64,000 nt of DNA from Phaeosaccion multiseriatum (Eukaryota; Ochrophyta, other classes): positions 2,480,001 through 2,544,000 of the forward strand of contig OZ218962.1 of assembly GCA_965112735.1 (NCBI GenBank), given 5' to 3'. A program made the translations under genes and the position numbers. Below, piece by piece: positions 11,918-23,953 of this stretch. Under the pieces are notes generated by a model that worked only from the letters and a program-made list of their open reading frames with translations, had not been told where the DNA came from and did not search any database. The first letter of the stretch is position 1; each line of letters opens with the position of its first letter.

Positions 11918-13248
11918 ATTGTTGCTGCTGCTGCTACTACCCAAGACGATGGGCACAGGTACCACTGTCTGTGTGGTGTGATGCCTGCCCTTCCTTCCGT
12001 CGAGCAGCACCGCCTTGAGCTCGAGAACCTCGCGCTGATCCACCTCGTACACCTATTGCATAGGGCAAGGGCAGACAGGCAGTCATACGGGCAAGGGCGA
12101 AGGGTCCGGGCAGAGGTGAGAGGCAGGGGTAGAGGCAGCGAGAGGGAGAGAGATGATTAAGAGAGGGAGAGAGAGGGGGGGGGTTGGGGAGAGGGAGAGA
12201 GGGAGAGGGAGAGGAGGGGGGCAGAGAGTCAGGGGCACGGGTAGAGGATGGGGCAGAGGAGCAAGGGGGAAGGCGTGGAGGGTCAAAGGTGTAGGCCCCC
12301 ACACGAAAAGACGAAAGACATCACTCCCACCTGTCACACCTCCACCCCACCCCCATCCACATTACCTTGGTGCCTTCGCCGAGATACAGCCGCAGTGCTC
12401 TGCTGTCCATCCCTGCCCCAACTATGACCACTTGTCGAATGCCTCTGAGGCATCGGAGGCAGAGGTTTCGTTCAAGTCAAAGCAGAGGAGGAGGAGGCGG
12501 GCGGACGGGCGGGCGGGCGGAATGTGGAGAGATGGTGATTGGGGAAGAGAGGGGGGGGGCGTTGAAAGCCCGGGACGATACGATGAGGTTACGAATAAAA
12601 ACAGGGGAATAAAAGAGAATTCATTAAACACCTGCGAGGGGGTGTTGTCTTCCCTCCGAGTTCACAAGTATACACAGCTGAACAGATGGAAAGTAATGAG
12701 CATATGTATTAACACAATAGCTCTGAGAGGGTGGTGCCTTACCTCCGAGTGGTGGCGTCTACCAGAAAGTCATCGAAGAAGCGCGTGCGGACGGCCAAGC
12801 GCCGGTGGTTCCTCCCCCAAGCACTTACAGTCCCACCACCTCCACGTCCTTCCCCTGGTTGATCATCCCCACCCGTAAAACCTTCCTCGATCTTGGCCTC
12901 CCTATCCATCTCAGCCCTCCTCTCCAAGACCTTTTGCATCTCCTCTTGACCAGCTAAGAGCTCAGCGAATTCGTCCTGGAAGAGGGAGTCGCCTTTGCCT
13001 CGGAGGCTTTCAATCGCACGCGCAGCAGCGATTTTGCGGCAACTGTTACGGATTGGATCGGCACTGACAGCTTCCACGTACTTCGCATCAACTCCTCTGT
13101 CGGCGCTCCCGCTCACAGTCAAGGGAGGTTGAGGAGTGGGAGTGGCAGCAGCAGTTGACGCTGAACCCCCCACTACCGAAGCGTCTGTCACCGCCAGCGT
13201 TGACAACAGAAGCGCATGAAGAGGGTGTCCCCCTCTCCTTCTAGCCAT
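10265..13248 (-). CDS. SAM-dependent methyltransferase, leucine carboxyl methyltransferase (PPM/TIGR00027)-like
   Basis: Proposed exons in coding order: 13248-12743, 12444-12366, 12052-11487, 10868-10265. All are GT-AG and phase-consistent, giving 584 aa, much longer than the usual 280-330. A hydrophobic N-terminus (MARRRGGHPLHALLLSTLAV) may be a signal or anchor. Exon 1 ends with the substrate-domain helix RTRFFDDFLVD. Exon 2 has the SAM-binding loop VVIVGAGMDSRALRL. Exon 3 starts with the acidic motif VYEVDQREVLELK, then has a Ser/Asn/Arg low-complexity insert and the conserved block PTAWVLEGLLMYL. Exon 4 is a Gly/Ser-rich linker followed by LFKWGSDDCLTFF, resembling the family C-terminus. 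The two inserts come from microsatellites and add most of the extra length. The target is unknown; the family includes bacterial O-methyltransferases and PP2A methyltransferase. The exon 3-4 join is the least certain. Confidence 0.78.
10998..11452. repeat. Methyltransferase intron: 41-44 bp triplicate and (ACAT)n
   Basis: Intron 3 holds three near-identical copies (about 11015-11157) of a unit containing GGGGTGATAACGGTGGGAGA followed by GATGGAGAGAAGACAGGAAG. Next comes a small hairpin at 11187-11219 (GGAAATGAG facing CTCATTTCC), then (GACA)n and about 165 bp of (ACAT)n from 11288 to 11452 with occasional GCAT units. Confidence 0.93.
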
Positions 13249-13821
13249 ATCTCTTCGGTTGGCCGCCTACAAGAGACCCTTTGTAAGCAGAGACGAGGAC
13301 AAGGAAAGAGGAGAACGGAATGCGGCAGAGCAAGGGTGAGAAAAAGATAAAGGGAAGGCTTAGAGGTTCACGGTACACACTTGAAGGGGAACCTGCTTTT
13401 ATCTTGGACTTCTCGCTCGTTTGTGAGGGCAAGGCTTTTTCCTTGTGAGAAAGGACTTTACTTTTCTTGCATTGCTTGAGACAGGGGGGGCTTCTCTCTC
13501 CGAGCGAGCGACACGAAGGCATAAATAAAACACAAACAAACAAAACAAAGCACATAGACGGCATATAGGCTGGTGACCCGAGCAAGGGCCACAGAGAAGA
13601 GTTCTTGTTCAGGACTGACTTCATTTTAGGGTGCATGGGTCGCCGCCGTTGGCTCTCTCAGTCTAACAATTAAATCTCGCTCTACTTACGCAGGGTCTCT
13701 CATTCCAAAACGTCTGCGACCCGCCCTCTCATGGCAGTGGAGGGGCCCTCCACTCCCGTCTCCTGCCCCCTACCCCCCTTATCTTCCGATCAGCCTCTCA
13801 GCTAACCTCCCTGCAAAGTCA

Positions 13822-13962
13822 TCCTTGATGGTTTGCTCAGATGCCCTCCTCCTCTCCAATTCTTCCTCAATGCCTTGCTCAGATGCACAGAGCGTACGAC
13901 CAAGCCATCAAGGAAGAATTGGAGAGGAGGAGGGCATCTGAGCAAGCCATCGAGCAAGAATT
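13822..13962. repeat. Inverted repeat encoding a heptad-like unit on both arms
   Basis: The left arm (about 13822-13880) and right arm (about 13905-13962) are reverse complements over some 55 bp, including CAGATGCCCTCCTCCTCTCC and its complement. Read outward, each arm encodes repeats of the type SEQAIEEELERRR: right arm on plus (AIKEELERRRASEQAIEQEL), left arm on minus (GIEEELERRRASEQTIKDD). The unit is itself repeated about every 42 bp. This looks like a head-to-head duplication of a coiled-coil coding fragment. Confidence 0.85.
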
Positions 13963-14194
13963 GGAGAGGAGGACATTGCTCTGGAGCAGGTAATCGAGGC
14001 TGAGCTTTTCCTTCTCCTCCATCACACCACGAGCGAGGCAAAAGTGCCAGGGGAGACCCACGCAGATTCTCCAATACGCGCAGGCAGCCATCCTCGGCAG
14101 CAAACTGGGCGCGGTACCTAGGCGTATTCTACACCTCAAGGAAAGATGCAAAGTCCCTTCCTTCCTGACCTTTCAAGACGGAACCTAGCCATCC

Positions 14195-14453
14195 AGGAGT
14201 GGAGAGCGGAGGGGAGGATGGTGGTGGAGGTAGCTCTTTGACGTGCACTCCAGCCTTGCTTCGCCTGGGCATGACTCTGAAGGAGGCCCTGGATGACAAG
14301 CTAAGTGAAACCGCGGGGATGCTGCAACAACCCCGCCGTTTCACTCAGTTTGGCATCCAGGGCCTACTTCAGAGTCGTATGCCCAAGCGAAGACTGGAGT
14401 GCACGTCAAAGAGCTATCTCCACCACCATCCTCCCCTCTGCTCTCCGCTCCTA
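14195..14453. repeat. 259-bp imperfect palindrome with about 10-nt loop
   Basis: Left arm 14195-14317 and right arm 14330-14453 are reverse complements with only scattered mismatches and small indels, by eye about 85-90 percent identical. The innermost stem is GAAACCGCGGGG against CCCCGCCGTTTC around a roughly 10-nt loop. Shared blocks include GTAGCTCTTTGACGTGCACT in the left arm (ATAGCTCTTTGACGTGCACT in the right) and GGGGAGGATGGTGGTGGAG. A transcript would fold into a long hairpin. I see no target-site duplication. Confidence 0.9.
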
Positions 14454-16087
14454 TATGGCCTCCTGCATGGTGCGGGTCTTGCCCAGAACTTGCCGCTCCA
14501 CACCATCAGGACGTGCCTTTTCTTCAGAGTCTTCAGGTCGGCGCTGGCTGTGATTGATGTGGGGCAGCTCCTCCGTGCGTGATACACAACGAACAAAAGC
14601 CCGACGTGGCCGCACGAGAGCTCGCCTTCTTCTACACCAGCCCACGCCATGGCTCGTACCTTCCCACCGGCTTGAAGGAGGATCCGCGCCATCTTTCTAC
14701 ATGTGCAGTACAGAAGACACCACGCCTTTTCGACAGGGGCCGCTCAATACGGCCCGGCCCCTTCCGGGGCCTGCCGTGCCGTACGAAGCCCAGCAGGAAA
14801 GAAAGCCGGAGCGTGGTCTGGGAAGAAGTAGGGCGCATAACACAGGCATATGTCACAGGGTGCACGGGCAGGCACGAAAGATGCGAAGAGAGCGCGATAG
14901 AGACAGTGAACACACAAGACTGACACCCTCAGAGGCAGAGGGAGAAGGAACTAAGAGAGAAATTACACGCGCCCATGAGGGACAAACCTACCCCAAAAAG
15001 ATCATGAAAGAAGCCATCAAACGGCGTGGGGGGGGGGGGGTGGGGCGGGCACAAAGTGGGGATTCATGGCAATGAAGAAGAAGAAGGAGAAGAAGAAGAA
15101 GAAGAAGGGTTCTCACATACCCCAAACCGCGTCTCCACCCCTCCTACACACCCACCACACTGGTGCTCTTACATTGTCACTTCATGGTCCTGGTCGGCGC
15201 TACTGTTGCGGTAGAATGTGGCCGGTCGAGATTATCCCGCCGATGCACGAGCCAGCGCTGGTCCAGAAGGCAAGTCCATGGTACGCGTTGGGTGATCAAG
15301 AGGAACATTTCCCCTAAAGTGCCATCTATGTCCTAAAGTAACGTCTCACCGCCCCGGGGAACTTAGCCCCTCACAGAGAGATCGTATCCTTCCGAGTCCT
15401 TCCCATCGGCATATAAAGTTGATACCAGCCAGGATCCTGTGGCGAATCGACCGTTAGTGTCGGGCCCGCTGGAGCGCTACGGCCAATCGCGCCGGGGAAC
15501 TGGTGAAGACGGTGGTTTTTATATGTTGGTTCTCCATTTTTTACACGTATCGCCCCCCGACGGAAGAGAAATTCTACCCTCGAAGTCTTCGCTTCGCGTC
15601 TCGCGTCTATCTGTCTACCCACCTATCTATCCACCTTCACCTTCCATTGCGATCATATATCAATCGCTGCCTATTTGCTTACCTGCCTGCCTGTCTGCCT
15701 ACCTATCGGCAACCGTTTGCGTGTGCCTTTTGAAGGCAAGTCACGTCACGTGCCGACGTGATTCCCTGCTGTTTACATACTAACATGCTACCCATCTACG
15801 CACCTACCTACCGACTGCTGTGGCTGCCACCATTTCTCCCACCAGCTCGCAATGGTCTCCACATAAAGGACTTCGGGTCAGAGAGAGAGGCGATAAAACC
15901 TCTCTCTGATTTGCCATTTGAGACTGCGTCAGTCGGTACCCCGGAGGGTGGCACCCACACAAAACGTATACCCACAACCCCCCACACCCGTACCCACCCT
16001 CCACCTCCACCCCTCCACACACACACAATACACACACACACGCGCGATCTTCCCTCATTGGTTCCTTGCACTCGCCAGCTGGAGAGC

Positions 16088-17863
16088 TCACGCAGGCAGA
16101 CCGTTGCTGCTGCTGTTCCTGCCGCTGTTCTTGCTGCTGTTTCTGTCCGTGCAGGTAGCAGCAGCACGACCACCACCACCATTCGCATTGGAGGGGCTGT
16201 GCCGTGTCAAGTACTCCACCAGCACGTGAAGATTCCCCTCATCACGCAGCGTCTCCTCCTCGGCGGGGTGAAGGGCCAAATGCCATCCCGTCAGAGAGGG
16301 AATATGGGCCTCCAGAATGGGCGTCAAAAGGGGACCCAATGTCTTGTACGTTATGACCATGTGCGTGACGAGGAAAGCCCGTCTGTTGATTCCAAAGCGA
16401 TCGTCTGCGCCGGTCCAAACGGCGGAAAGCATGTCACCAAGAAAACCTCCTCCTCCTCCTCCTCCTCCTCCTCCTCCTCCTCCTCCTCCTCCTCCTCCTC
16501 CTCCTCCACCACCACCACCACCACCACCACCACCACCACGCCCACCACCATCACCGACTTGTTCAGAGCTCTGCTGTGGTGAACGGCCATCACCGAGCGG
16601 CTTCGGACCTCGTCCTACTCCTCCTGCTGCTATCGCGGCTCCTCCTCCTTTCCCTCTCTTCGCTTCACTGAGCACCCTGCTGTACTCCCACGCCCTCTCT
16701 CTGCTGAGGTCTGCGCGTAAGTTAATGAGCTCCTGCCGCGTCTGTATCGTAGGGGGGTGCCAACAGAAAGGGCACACACGCACACAGACACACATACATC
16801 GCAAAGAGACAGCGCGGCAGCAGAGATTGTCAGCGCGTAAAAAAACAAAGGCCCGCAGTATCAAGGCTGAGTAAGCAGGGGAAACACACGTGCACACACA
16901 CGTACTCTTAAGTACGCCCATACGTACTTGGTCCAGGAGCGCCTCAACGTCGTACATGGCACTGGCGCCAGCGGAGATGCAGTCCTTCATCTCCATGAAA
17001 TCGGAGGTTTCCATGATGACATCTGTTGAGGAGGGGGAAGGAGGAGCGGAATCAGGATGCTTGTAGACTGAGCGCCTGGATACTCTGATTCACACACACA
17101 CACACACACACACATCCACGTACACACAATTGCACGCGTAATAAAGACCCTTCTCCTCCTCGTTGTTGTCGTCCTCATCCCCTCTCCCTGCTTACCCTGA
17201 TGCAGGCGCAGGAAGGCGATGGCGACGCAGGTGAGGGCGATGCTTCCCTCCACCATTGTGACCTCCAGGACGCGAAGGGCCGTGGGGGCCGGGAAGGAGT
17301 TGACGAAGCAGCACAGGAACCAAGGGGTTAAGAACATGTGGAGCGGGAAACCTGCACGAGGAGAGAGAGAGAGAGAGGGAGAGGGAGTGACATACAGAGA
17401 GGGGGAGGGAGAGGAACAAGGAGAGAGGCGAGCGCGTGAGAGACAACCACAGAGCGGAAACTCTTGTAGTCAACGTGGGAGCAGATATTCGCCCCGCAAT
17501 CGCGAGGGAAGTGCGCCCCATCCTGCACACATCACACTTGACGAAGCTTTACTGCACACCCACGCATGCACGCACACACACACACACGCACACGCACACG
17601 CACACACACACGCACCGTATTCTTCAGCCCTTTCATAGATGAGCCTCAGGTGGCGCTGCATGACAGCTTGCGCAGCCACCAAGTCGCTCTTCGCCTTAGC
17701 CATGCAGGGGGGCAGGGAGCGGTAGTAGTCGGCGTTGATCTTCTCGCAAAAGGTCGTGAGCACCCAGAAGGCAGGCTCCTCCGGCAGCAGCTGAGGAGTG
17801 AGTGGGGTGATATGTGGATGGAGTACACCCACGCAAAGGGAGAGAAGTGAGAGAGAGAAAGAG

Positions 17864-17909
<46 letters not shown>

Positions 17910-19937
17910 ACAGAGAAAGGCAGATGAGTCGACGGGTCGAGGGGGCGCGGGTGGTGGAGAGCGAAGAGCGAACAGCGACGCCCACCGTGGCTGGCCCTTA
18001 CACCCCTCACCTCCTTTTCTACAGACACATCTCCACAGATACACGTCCCCTCCTCTCTTCTCACACACGCACGCACCCACGCACTTACGCACTCACCAGC
18101 AGGAGGAAGCCCGCCAGGATGTTGAGGCTCTGGCAGTAGCCGACGGAGGGGTTCCGCAGCGCGTTGGCCCGCAGGACTCGCTGGGTAGAGGCATATGGTG
18201 GAGGCATATACATTCGTCGGGGGTATGGGGGTGGGTATGTGAGGAAAGAAGGGAGAGAGGAAGCGAGGGGGCGAGGGAAAGACCGAGGAAGTGACTAACG
18301 CCAGGAACGGACGGGCATCAGGAAGTGACCGGCCTTACCTTGAGGGACTTCCTCCCCACGTCCGTGTTGATGAAGGTCCTGCTCCCCCCAAACACGCGCC
18401 CCACGTCCACGTCAATGGTGCGGAATTGGTCGTACAGCCATTCGCGCTCCTCTGGAATCAGTCCATCTGTGACAACATCACTCGCCTCGACAGCAGCAGT
18501 AGCAGGAGGAGGAGCCGTCGGGGTGGTCTCTCGCTGCCCTGAGTCGCCGTCAGCGCCCACCTTCACCCACTCGCCATCCTCTCCACTCGACCCGCTCTCC
18601 TCCTCGTGATGCTGCTGCTTCAGCAAGGCTCGCTGCCTCGCCGCTGCCTTCTCCTTGATGGTAATCACTTCCAACGCTTGTCCCACTCGCTCCCCCCTTC
18701 TCACCAACCGCTCATAATACCCCTCGCCTCCTACTCCTCCTCCTCCTCCTTCTCCTCCTCCTCCTCCTTCTCCTCCTTCTCCTCCTCCCCCTCCCTCGTG
18801 CTGCATCCCCTCCAGCACATACCTCAGCTCCTCCACCACTCGGCTGTCCTCAGCGCCGGACACCAACATGTACACCGCCTCTCGGCACTGCACGGGCACC
18901 CCGTCCCACATGGATAGCTTCAAAGCCCTCCTCGCCCCCGCCTGCTCGGACCTCATCTCCTTAAGTAGCATCTTCTCGAAGCGAGCACCCTCCTCCTCCT
19001 CCTGCTCCTCCTCCTCCTCCTCCTCCTTCCCTTCCTCCTTCTCTCCCTCTTCCTCTTCTTCTCCGCCCCCTCCGCCCCTTTCCTCTCCTCTTCCCTTCAG
19101 CCCAGCGCCCGTCCCGGCCTGGGAAAGCCCTGTGCCGCCCCCAACATTGTCCCACACCCGCCTCCTCCCAACCAATGCTGCCGCTGCTCTGGTTGCCTCC
19201 CCGCCCTGCCACTCCTCCTCTCTCCTCCACACAAGCCCCATCGCCCTTCGTGCTTGTCTTATGTGCTCAGCGGGGACCACATGACCCTGAGGGTCGTAAT
19301 AGACTCTGTTCTTGCATTCGGGACCCGTGCCTTGTTGTCCTTTCCTCTCCTCCTTCTCGTCCTCCTCCTCCTCGCCGTCCTCCTCCTGCTGCGCCTTGAC
19401 CACTCCCACGGAAAGACAAAGGTCGATCCCATACCTCCTGGTAACAGTGCTTCCATCCATCCCTGTCACCTTGTGTACCACCTCTCCTCCGCTCCACCGA
19501 TCCAGCTCCACGTCCACTATTGCGCTGCTGCCTCGGCCGCCCCGCTGCAGCTGCTGCTGCTGCTGCTGGTGCTGCTCCTCTCCAGAGGGCTGCCCTTCGG
19601 AGGGGGTCCGCGGGCTCACCCGAAAGGTGTAACGGCCACCGTCCACGGAGCGTTCCGAGGGCTGTGCGGTTGGGAACCCAGCTGCCTTCCACCTCCTACT
19701 ACCAGCCTTACCAGCACTACCAGCAGGGTCGATACCCGCATACCAAGCGGTTGCAGCGTCGTCCTTGTCGCCCTCCTCACTGCTTACCAAGACGGCACGC
19801 TCTGCAGGCTTTTCAGGAGACTGAGGCGGCGACTTGGGGCCTCCTTCTTGAGGCAAGTCCCTCGCTCCACTGCCGGTGCCCTCACCCCCGTTGGTGGTAC
19901 GGCTGCTCACTGCAGTCGTCGCACTCTTGCTACCGTT

Positions 19938-19970
<33 letters not shown>

Positions 19971-21137
19971 GAAGCTCTGGGAGGGACCGTCACACTCCCC
20001 TGGTGGTGCTGGAAGCAAGTTGGCTCTCCCGATCGGCCTGCCCGTACCGTTGTTGCTGCTTGACTTGGTCAGTGGGAACTTGTCCTTCCTCCTGCTGTTG
20101 CTTGTGCCCACATCATTCTCCTTGTTCTTCGTGACGCATTCGACGATGGCTGTTCCTCCTTCTCCTGCCCCGAAGGGTCTCGTGCCCTCCTGTCTCGCCT
20201 CTCCGGCAGAGACAAGAGGAGACGAAGAGGAGGAGGGAGCAGCAGCAGTAGAAGCAGCTACCACCGTCATTGGATAGCTTCCCAGGAGCTCGTGCAGTGA
20301 GATCTCAAAGCGCCCGAACCGCTGCGGACGGAAGTTTGAGTCCATGTCATCCTTACCGTCGGTCTCGCCCTTCGATGGTGGCTGGGATTGGGTCCCCTGC
20401 CCTCCTTTGCCCCCCGCCCAATCTTCTTCCCCATACGGATCCACCCATGGTTTCAGCTTTCGGACCCTGTGCGTTGGGTCTTCGTAGACCTCCACTGTCA
20501 CCACCCGACCTTGCCTTCCGCCTCCTCTCGCCCCTCCTCCTCCTTCTTCTTCTTCTTCTTCTTCTTCTTCTGCTCCTCCTCCTCCTCCTGCTGCTGCTGC
20601 TGCCGATGGCACACCTCCTTCCAAGGAAAGAGCTGACACAGGGACACGCAGAACCCACACACCGGCCACCTTCAGCTTGCACGCCCTCTTACTGGGTGGT
20701 GCGGCTCGCCATTTGCCGTTCAGAGCTGAGTGTTTTTTGAACCGCACAGCCGCCGCTTTCGCTGCCGTCAGGGCCGAGTGCTCTGCCTCAGTGCCACTCT
20801 TGCCATCACCATCTCCATTATCATGGCCGAAGTGCTCCTCTCCCTCAATGCCTGTTCCTTCTGTCTGCCGGCATGTGCCCAGGGTGCAGCAGGACAAGGC
20901 GCAGAGAGGAAAGCACGCGCTGCTGTGGTGCTGGTCACCGTACCGAAGCACGACGTAAGGTCGCTCAGGAAGCGGAGGCACAGAGTCCGAAGGAGAGAAC
21001 AGCCCCACGTGCTTGTTCACTCTGTCTTTCTCCTCGCCCTTTCTGCTCAGCTTGGTAAACTGCAAGTGCTCACGACAGAGCAGGCCTTCCACCTGAATAC
21101 ACACAGGCACCGTTGGCTCCTCCACCGAGTTGGCCAT
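16088..21137 (-). CDS. TBC-domain Rab GTPase-activating protein, about 1,300 aa
   Basis: Stimulates GTP hydrolysis by a Rab GTPase in membrane traffic. Exon 1 (21137-18339, start MANSVEE) encodes 933 residues: an N-terminal region with several Cys/His, then long Ser/Gln/Glu/Gly-rich low complexity. The TBC domain begins near its end. IDVDVGR carries the catalytic Arg finger (IxxDxxR) and is followed by RTFINTD. Exon 2 (18180-18097) gives RANALRNPSVGYCQSLNIL with the Gln finger (YxQ). Later exons, approximately 17790-17604, 17530-17490 and 17351-17196, give EEPAFWVLTTFCEKI, then PLHMFLTPWFLCCFVNSFP and the EGSIALTCVAIAFL helix. The exon near 17016-16929 gives FMEMKDCISAG. The last exon (16741-16088) ends the domain and adds a Gly tract encoded by (GGA)n and a C-terminal helical region. 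Both catalytic fingers are intact, so GAP activity is expected. The exon 3-4 boundaries are approximate. Confidence 0.88.
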
Positions 21138-21313
21138 GGCTCCTCCACGACACACGTAGTCCGGCACTTAATAAGGTGTCACATCTCCTAGAGAACAGCG
21201 TTCTTGGTGTCGATTGTGCCTCGGCTGGGTACGGCCGGGTACCAACTGAAATTCACACCCCCCTCTTCTCCCCTCCCCCATTTCTTTTCTTCTCTCCCTG
21301 CGGCCTCTGCAGG
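21138..21313. promoter_or_regulatory. Compact bidirectional promoter region (TBC gene / LAMTOR3)
   Basis: Only 176 bp separate the start codons of the TBC RabGAP (-) and the LAMTOR3 homologue (+). CTCTGCAG just before the LAMTOR3 ATG resembles a splice acceptor, so a 5'UTR intron is possible. No TATA box is visible. Confidence 0.5.
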
Positions 21314-22122
21314 ATGGCCACCGAAGTGGTGCGTTCTTTAGTTGTCAGTGCTCTCTTTTGCCTCTTGCTGCTGTGTGTTGCTGCTTCTCTGTGTCTCTAT
21401 TTCGCTCTCTCGTTCTCTCTCTTTCCCCTCCCCCCCCTCGCTCTCTCACTCTCGCTCTCTCTCTCTCGCTCTTGCTCTCTCTCATCCTCCTTTGAAATCA
21501 TTCAGCACCAGTCGCTGCACAAGCTATGTGAGCGAGTACTACAGCGGTGTACGGACATGCGAGCCATTGTCATCAGCACGGGGGAAGGCGTGCCCATAGT
21601 CAAGGCAGTCGAGGCCGAAATTCTAGAGGAGAACAGCCCTGAGAACGCGGCCATTTTGGCTGAGATTGAGACAGTCATGGCCCACCACTTCTCCTCTGCA
21701 GCTGAACAGGTGGGTACATGCACTGTGTCCAGGAGAAGATGGTGGTGTCTTAATGCTTTCGGACACACCCCGCCTCCTCTCCCCCCTCCAGCTACAGTCC
21801 ACCCTCACCCACCTCACCCACCCACCCCGCACCCCTCCTCTGCCCCTCTCTCCATTACCCTTGCTGTCCTTCTTTCTCGGCGTGCAATTGTGCTGCACTG
21901 CACCAGGCGGGCAAGATCGGTCTCGGCCAACTCAACGCCTGCACCACCTTCCACTCCAACCTCATCCTTGTGCATCTCAACCTGTCCCCCATTGTAGTTA
22001 GCTGCGTTCACTTCGCGACCCCCACCACCAACGTGGGTACCACCTTGGACATCTTGCCAGAGCTGAGAGAGGCGCTGGCTCCGATGCAGCTGCAAGTAGA
22101 GAGGTTCTATGAGGGTTCATAG
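21314..22122 (+). CDS. LAMTOR3: LAMTOR3/MP1 homologue (roadblock/LC7-fold Ragulator subunit)
   Basis: Scaffold subunit of the lysosomal/vacuolar Ragulator complex that anchors Rag GTPases and TORC1 signalling in animals. Exons 21314-21328 (MATEV), 21506-21709 and 21907-22122, all phase 0, give 144 aa against about 124 in human. Exon 2 begins HQSLHKLCERVLQ and continues MRAIVISTGEGVPIVK, the first helix, strand and turn of the fold (human counterpart: a strand with GV(P)xxK). Exon 3 gives GKIGLGQLNACTTFHSN, then strands LILVHLNLSPIVVSCVHF and a C-terminal helix EALAPMQLQVERFYE. The match is by domain pattern and length; another LC7-family member is less likely because the GKxGLG and the length fit MP1. 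The 15-nt first exon is inferred from the only nearby in-frame ATG with a GT donor. Confidence 0.8.
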
Positions 22123-22665
22123 TCAGCGATGTACACACACACACACACACACGTGGTGCTTCGTGTAGTAAGTGGCAGAGCTCTTTGAGAGGAGTGACTG
22201 AGTCGGGGTCTTCGGAAACGAAAGGATAGAGCATTGCTCGCATGTATATATAGAGAGAGAGAGGGAGAGATGGGGCGGGGGGGAGGGAGAGGGAGACAGA
22301 CAGAGAGCGCACGTTGAGACAGGATGACAGCGGGAATGGCGGTGATGATGGGGCGCGAACAGTATGCGTGTGTGCTTGTGTGCGTGTACCTTTGCGTGAG
22401 TTTGATATCAGCGACACAACACCACCAAATTAGGTCGCTTGACGGTGAGTCGACAAAGAGGAGGAGGGGGGGAAGAGAGGGAAGTGCGTGGAGCAGTCCC
22501 CACGCCCGTGACTAGTGTCTGTGGCAATGCGGAGAGCCTACAAGCCGACGTGCTGCTTTGAAGCTCTCTCTCCCTCTGTGTGAGACTCGACTTGACTCAA
22601 TTTGAGAGGGCGTCAGAACAGTGTGTGCGTGTGACAGAGGAGGAAAGAGGAGAATAGAGAGCGAG

Positions 22666-22703
<38 letters not shown>

Positions 22704-23276
22704 CGCTTCAGACTAGCAACTCGACTGGTGAGCGCATCAGGACAGGACCTGATGCTGCAAGAGTGCCGCCCGGCAGAGGCAAGAGAGAAGAGAGAATCAG
22801 TCAGGGCTTGTGCTCCTTTCTGCGGAGCCCCACACCGGAGAGAGGCAGGCAGGGAGGGAGGGAGGGAGGGAGGGAGGGAGGGAGGGAGGGAGGGCATCAA
22901 CGGCGTGCTGCAGAGAGAGAGGCAGGGAGGCAGGCAGGAAGGCAGGCAGGCAGGGGGGAGGCATTGATGCAAGAGAGGCAGGCAGATCGTGAGGCCATTT
23001 TTGGAATTTGGCAAAGCGGTGGAGGCCAATCAGAGGAAACGGACATATGACCTTTTGGAGACAATGGTGCGGTTTGTTGGAACTGTCCTCTCCTGTCCTG
23101 CTTGGGTGCTCTCTTCATTTGGGAGGATGCGGCTTCGCCCACCCTCCGGGGTGAGTGGGGGTGAGTGGGGGGTGGGGGAGGGCATTGGGACAAAGCGCCG
23201 AGATGGAAGTGGAGGGCCCGTGCCCTATCCTACACGCCAAGCACCAATGAAAATACATGGTGCATAAGATCTTACA

Positions 23277-23316
<40 letters not shown>

Positions 23317-23469
23317 TCAAGTATGACACTACGAAGCCAAAGGGTGAACACATACTTACCCCCGCCGTCTCTCTCCATCCACACGCCATTTGAGAACCAT
23401 AGAGGACCATGGCACAGGTCGAATGATAACTTAACACATGTAAGAAGAGAGGGATTTGTGGCCTCCCTC
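22123..23469. other. Convergent intergenic region rich in simple repeats
   Basis: 1.35 kb between the LAMTOR3 stop and the nuclease stop. It contains (CA)n at 22133-22153, GA-rich runs at 22250-22310 and 22655-22700, (GGGA)n at 22850-22895, GGCA repeats at 22918-22985 and (AT)n at 23279-23309. No frame has recognisable coding features on either strand. Confidence 0.6.
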
Positions 23470-23906
23470 CTACTCTGCCGAATCACCAACTGCTGCAGCT
23501 GCTACCGCTGCTGCAAACTTGGCGGTCCTCTCTCTAAAAATGCCCTCCACCGCTTCCCTCATGCCGCCACTCGTCTGCGCAGGGAGGGCAATGAACTGGT
23601 CCTGGTCGGGGTGCAAGGCAACTATCCAACACCCGGTAACCTTCCTGCCGTAGTGCTTGGCCAGTATGTAGCGGTAAATGTGCAGCTGCAGACTACTCGG
23701 TGTCAGACCATTGGTATCGGGTCATTGGCGTCGGGTCATTGGCGTCGGGTCATTGGCGTCGGGTCATTGGCGTTGGGTCGGGTCGGGGGCAGAGTGGTGG
23801 GGGGAGAAGGGAAGGTCAGGCATGCGAAAGAGGGTACCGAGCTGCTGTGGACATAGCCGCGCACGCAGGCACGCAGGCACGCGCGCACGCACACACACAC
23901 AACCAC

Positions 23907-23953
<47 letters not shown>

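Larger units (their letters stand above)
13249..16087. other. Gene-poor interval with inverted repeats
   Basis: 2.8 kb between the 5' end of the methyltransferase gene and the 3' end of the TBC gene. It holds two inverted repeats (listed separately) and a short AAG-rich run near 15073-15108. At 15600-15800 there is a CTACC/TGCC-rich stretch. Reading frames of 80-170 codons occur but show no recognisable motif or splice-consistent continuation, so none is called. The inverted repeat at 13822 encodes coiled-coil-like peptides, so a degenerate gene cannot be excluded. Confidence 0.55.

Noticed and set aside
13241-13636. Minus-strand 131-codon frame upstream of the methyltransferase
   Set aside because: No family motif and composition like untranslated leader; its end overlaps the methyltransferase start in another frame.
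14554-15075. Plus-strand frame of 173 codons in the gene-poor interval
   Set aside because: Arg-rich mixed composition with no recognised motif and no splice-consistent neighbours; not strong enough to call.
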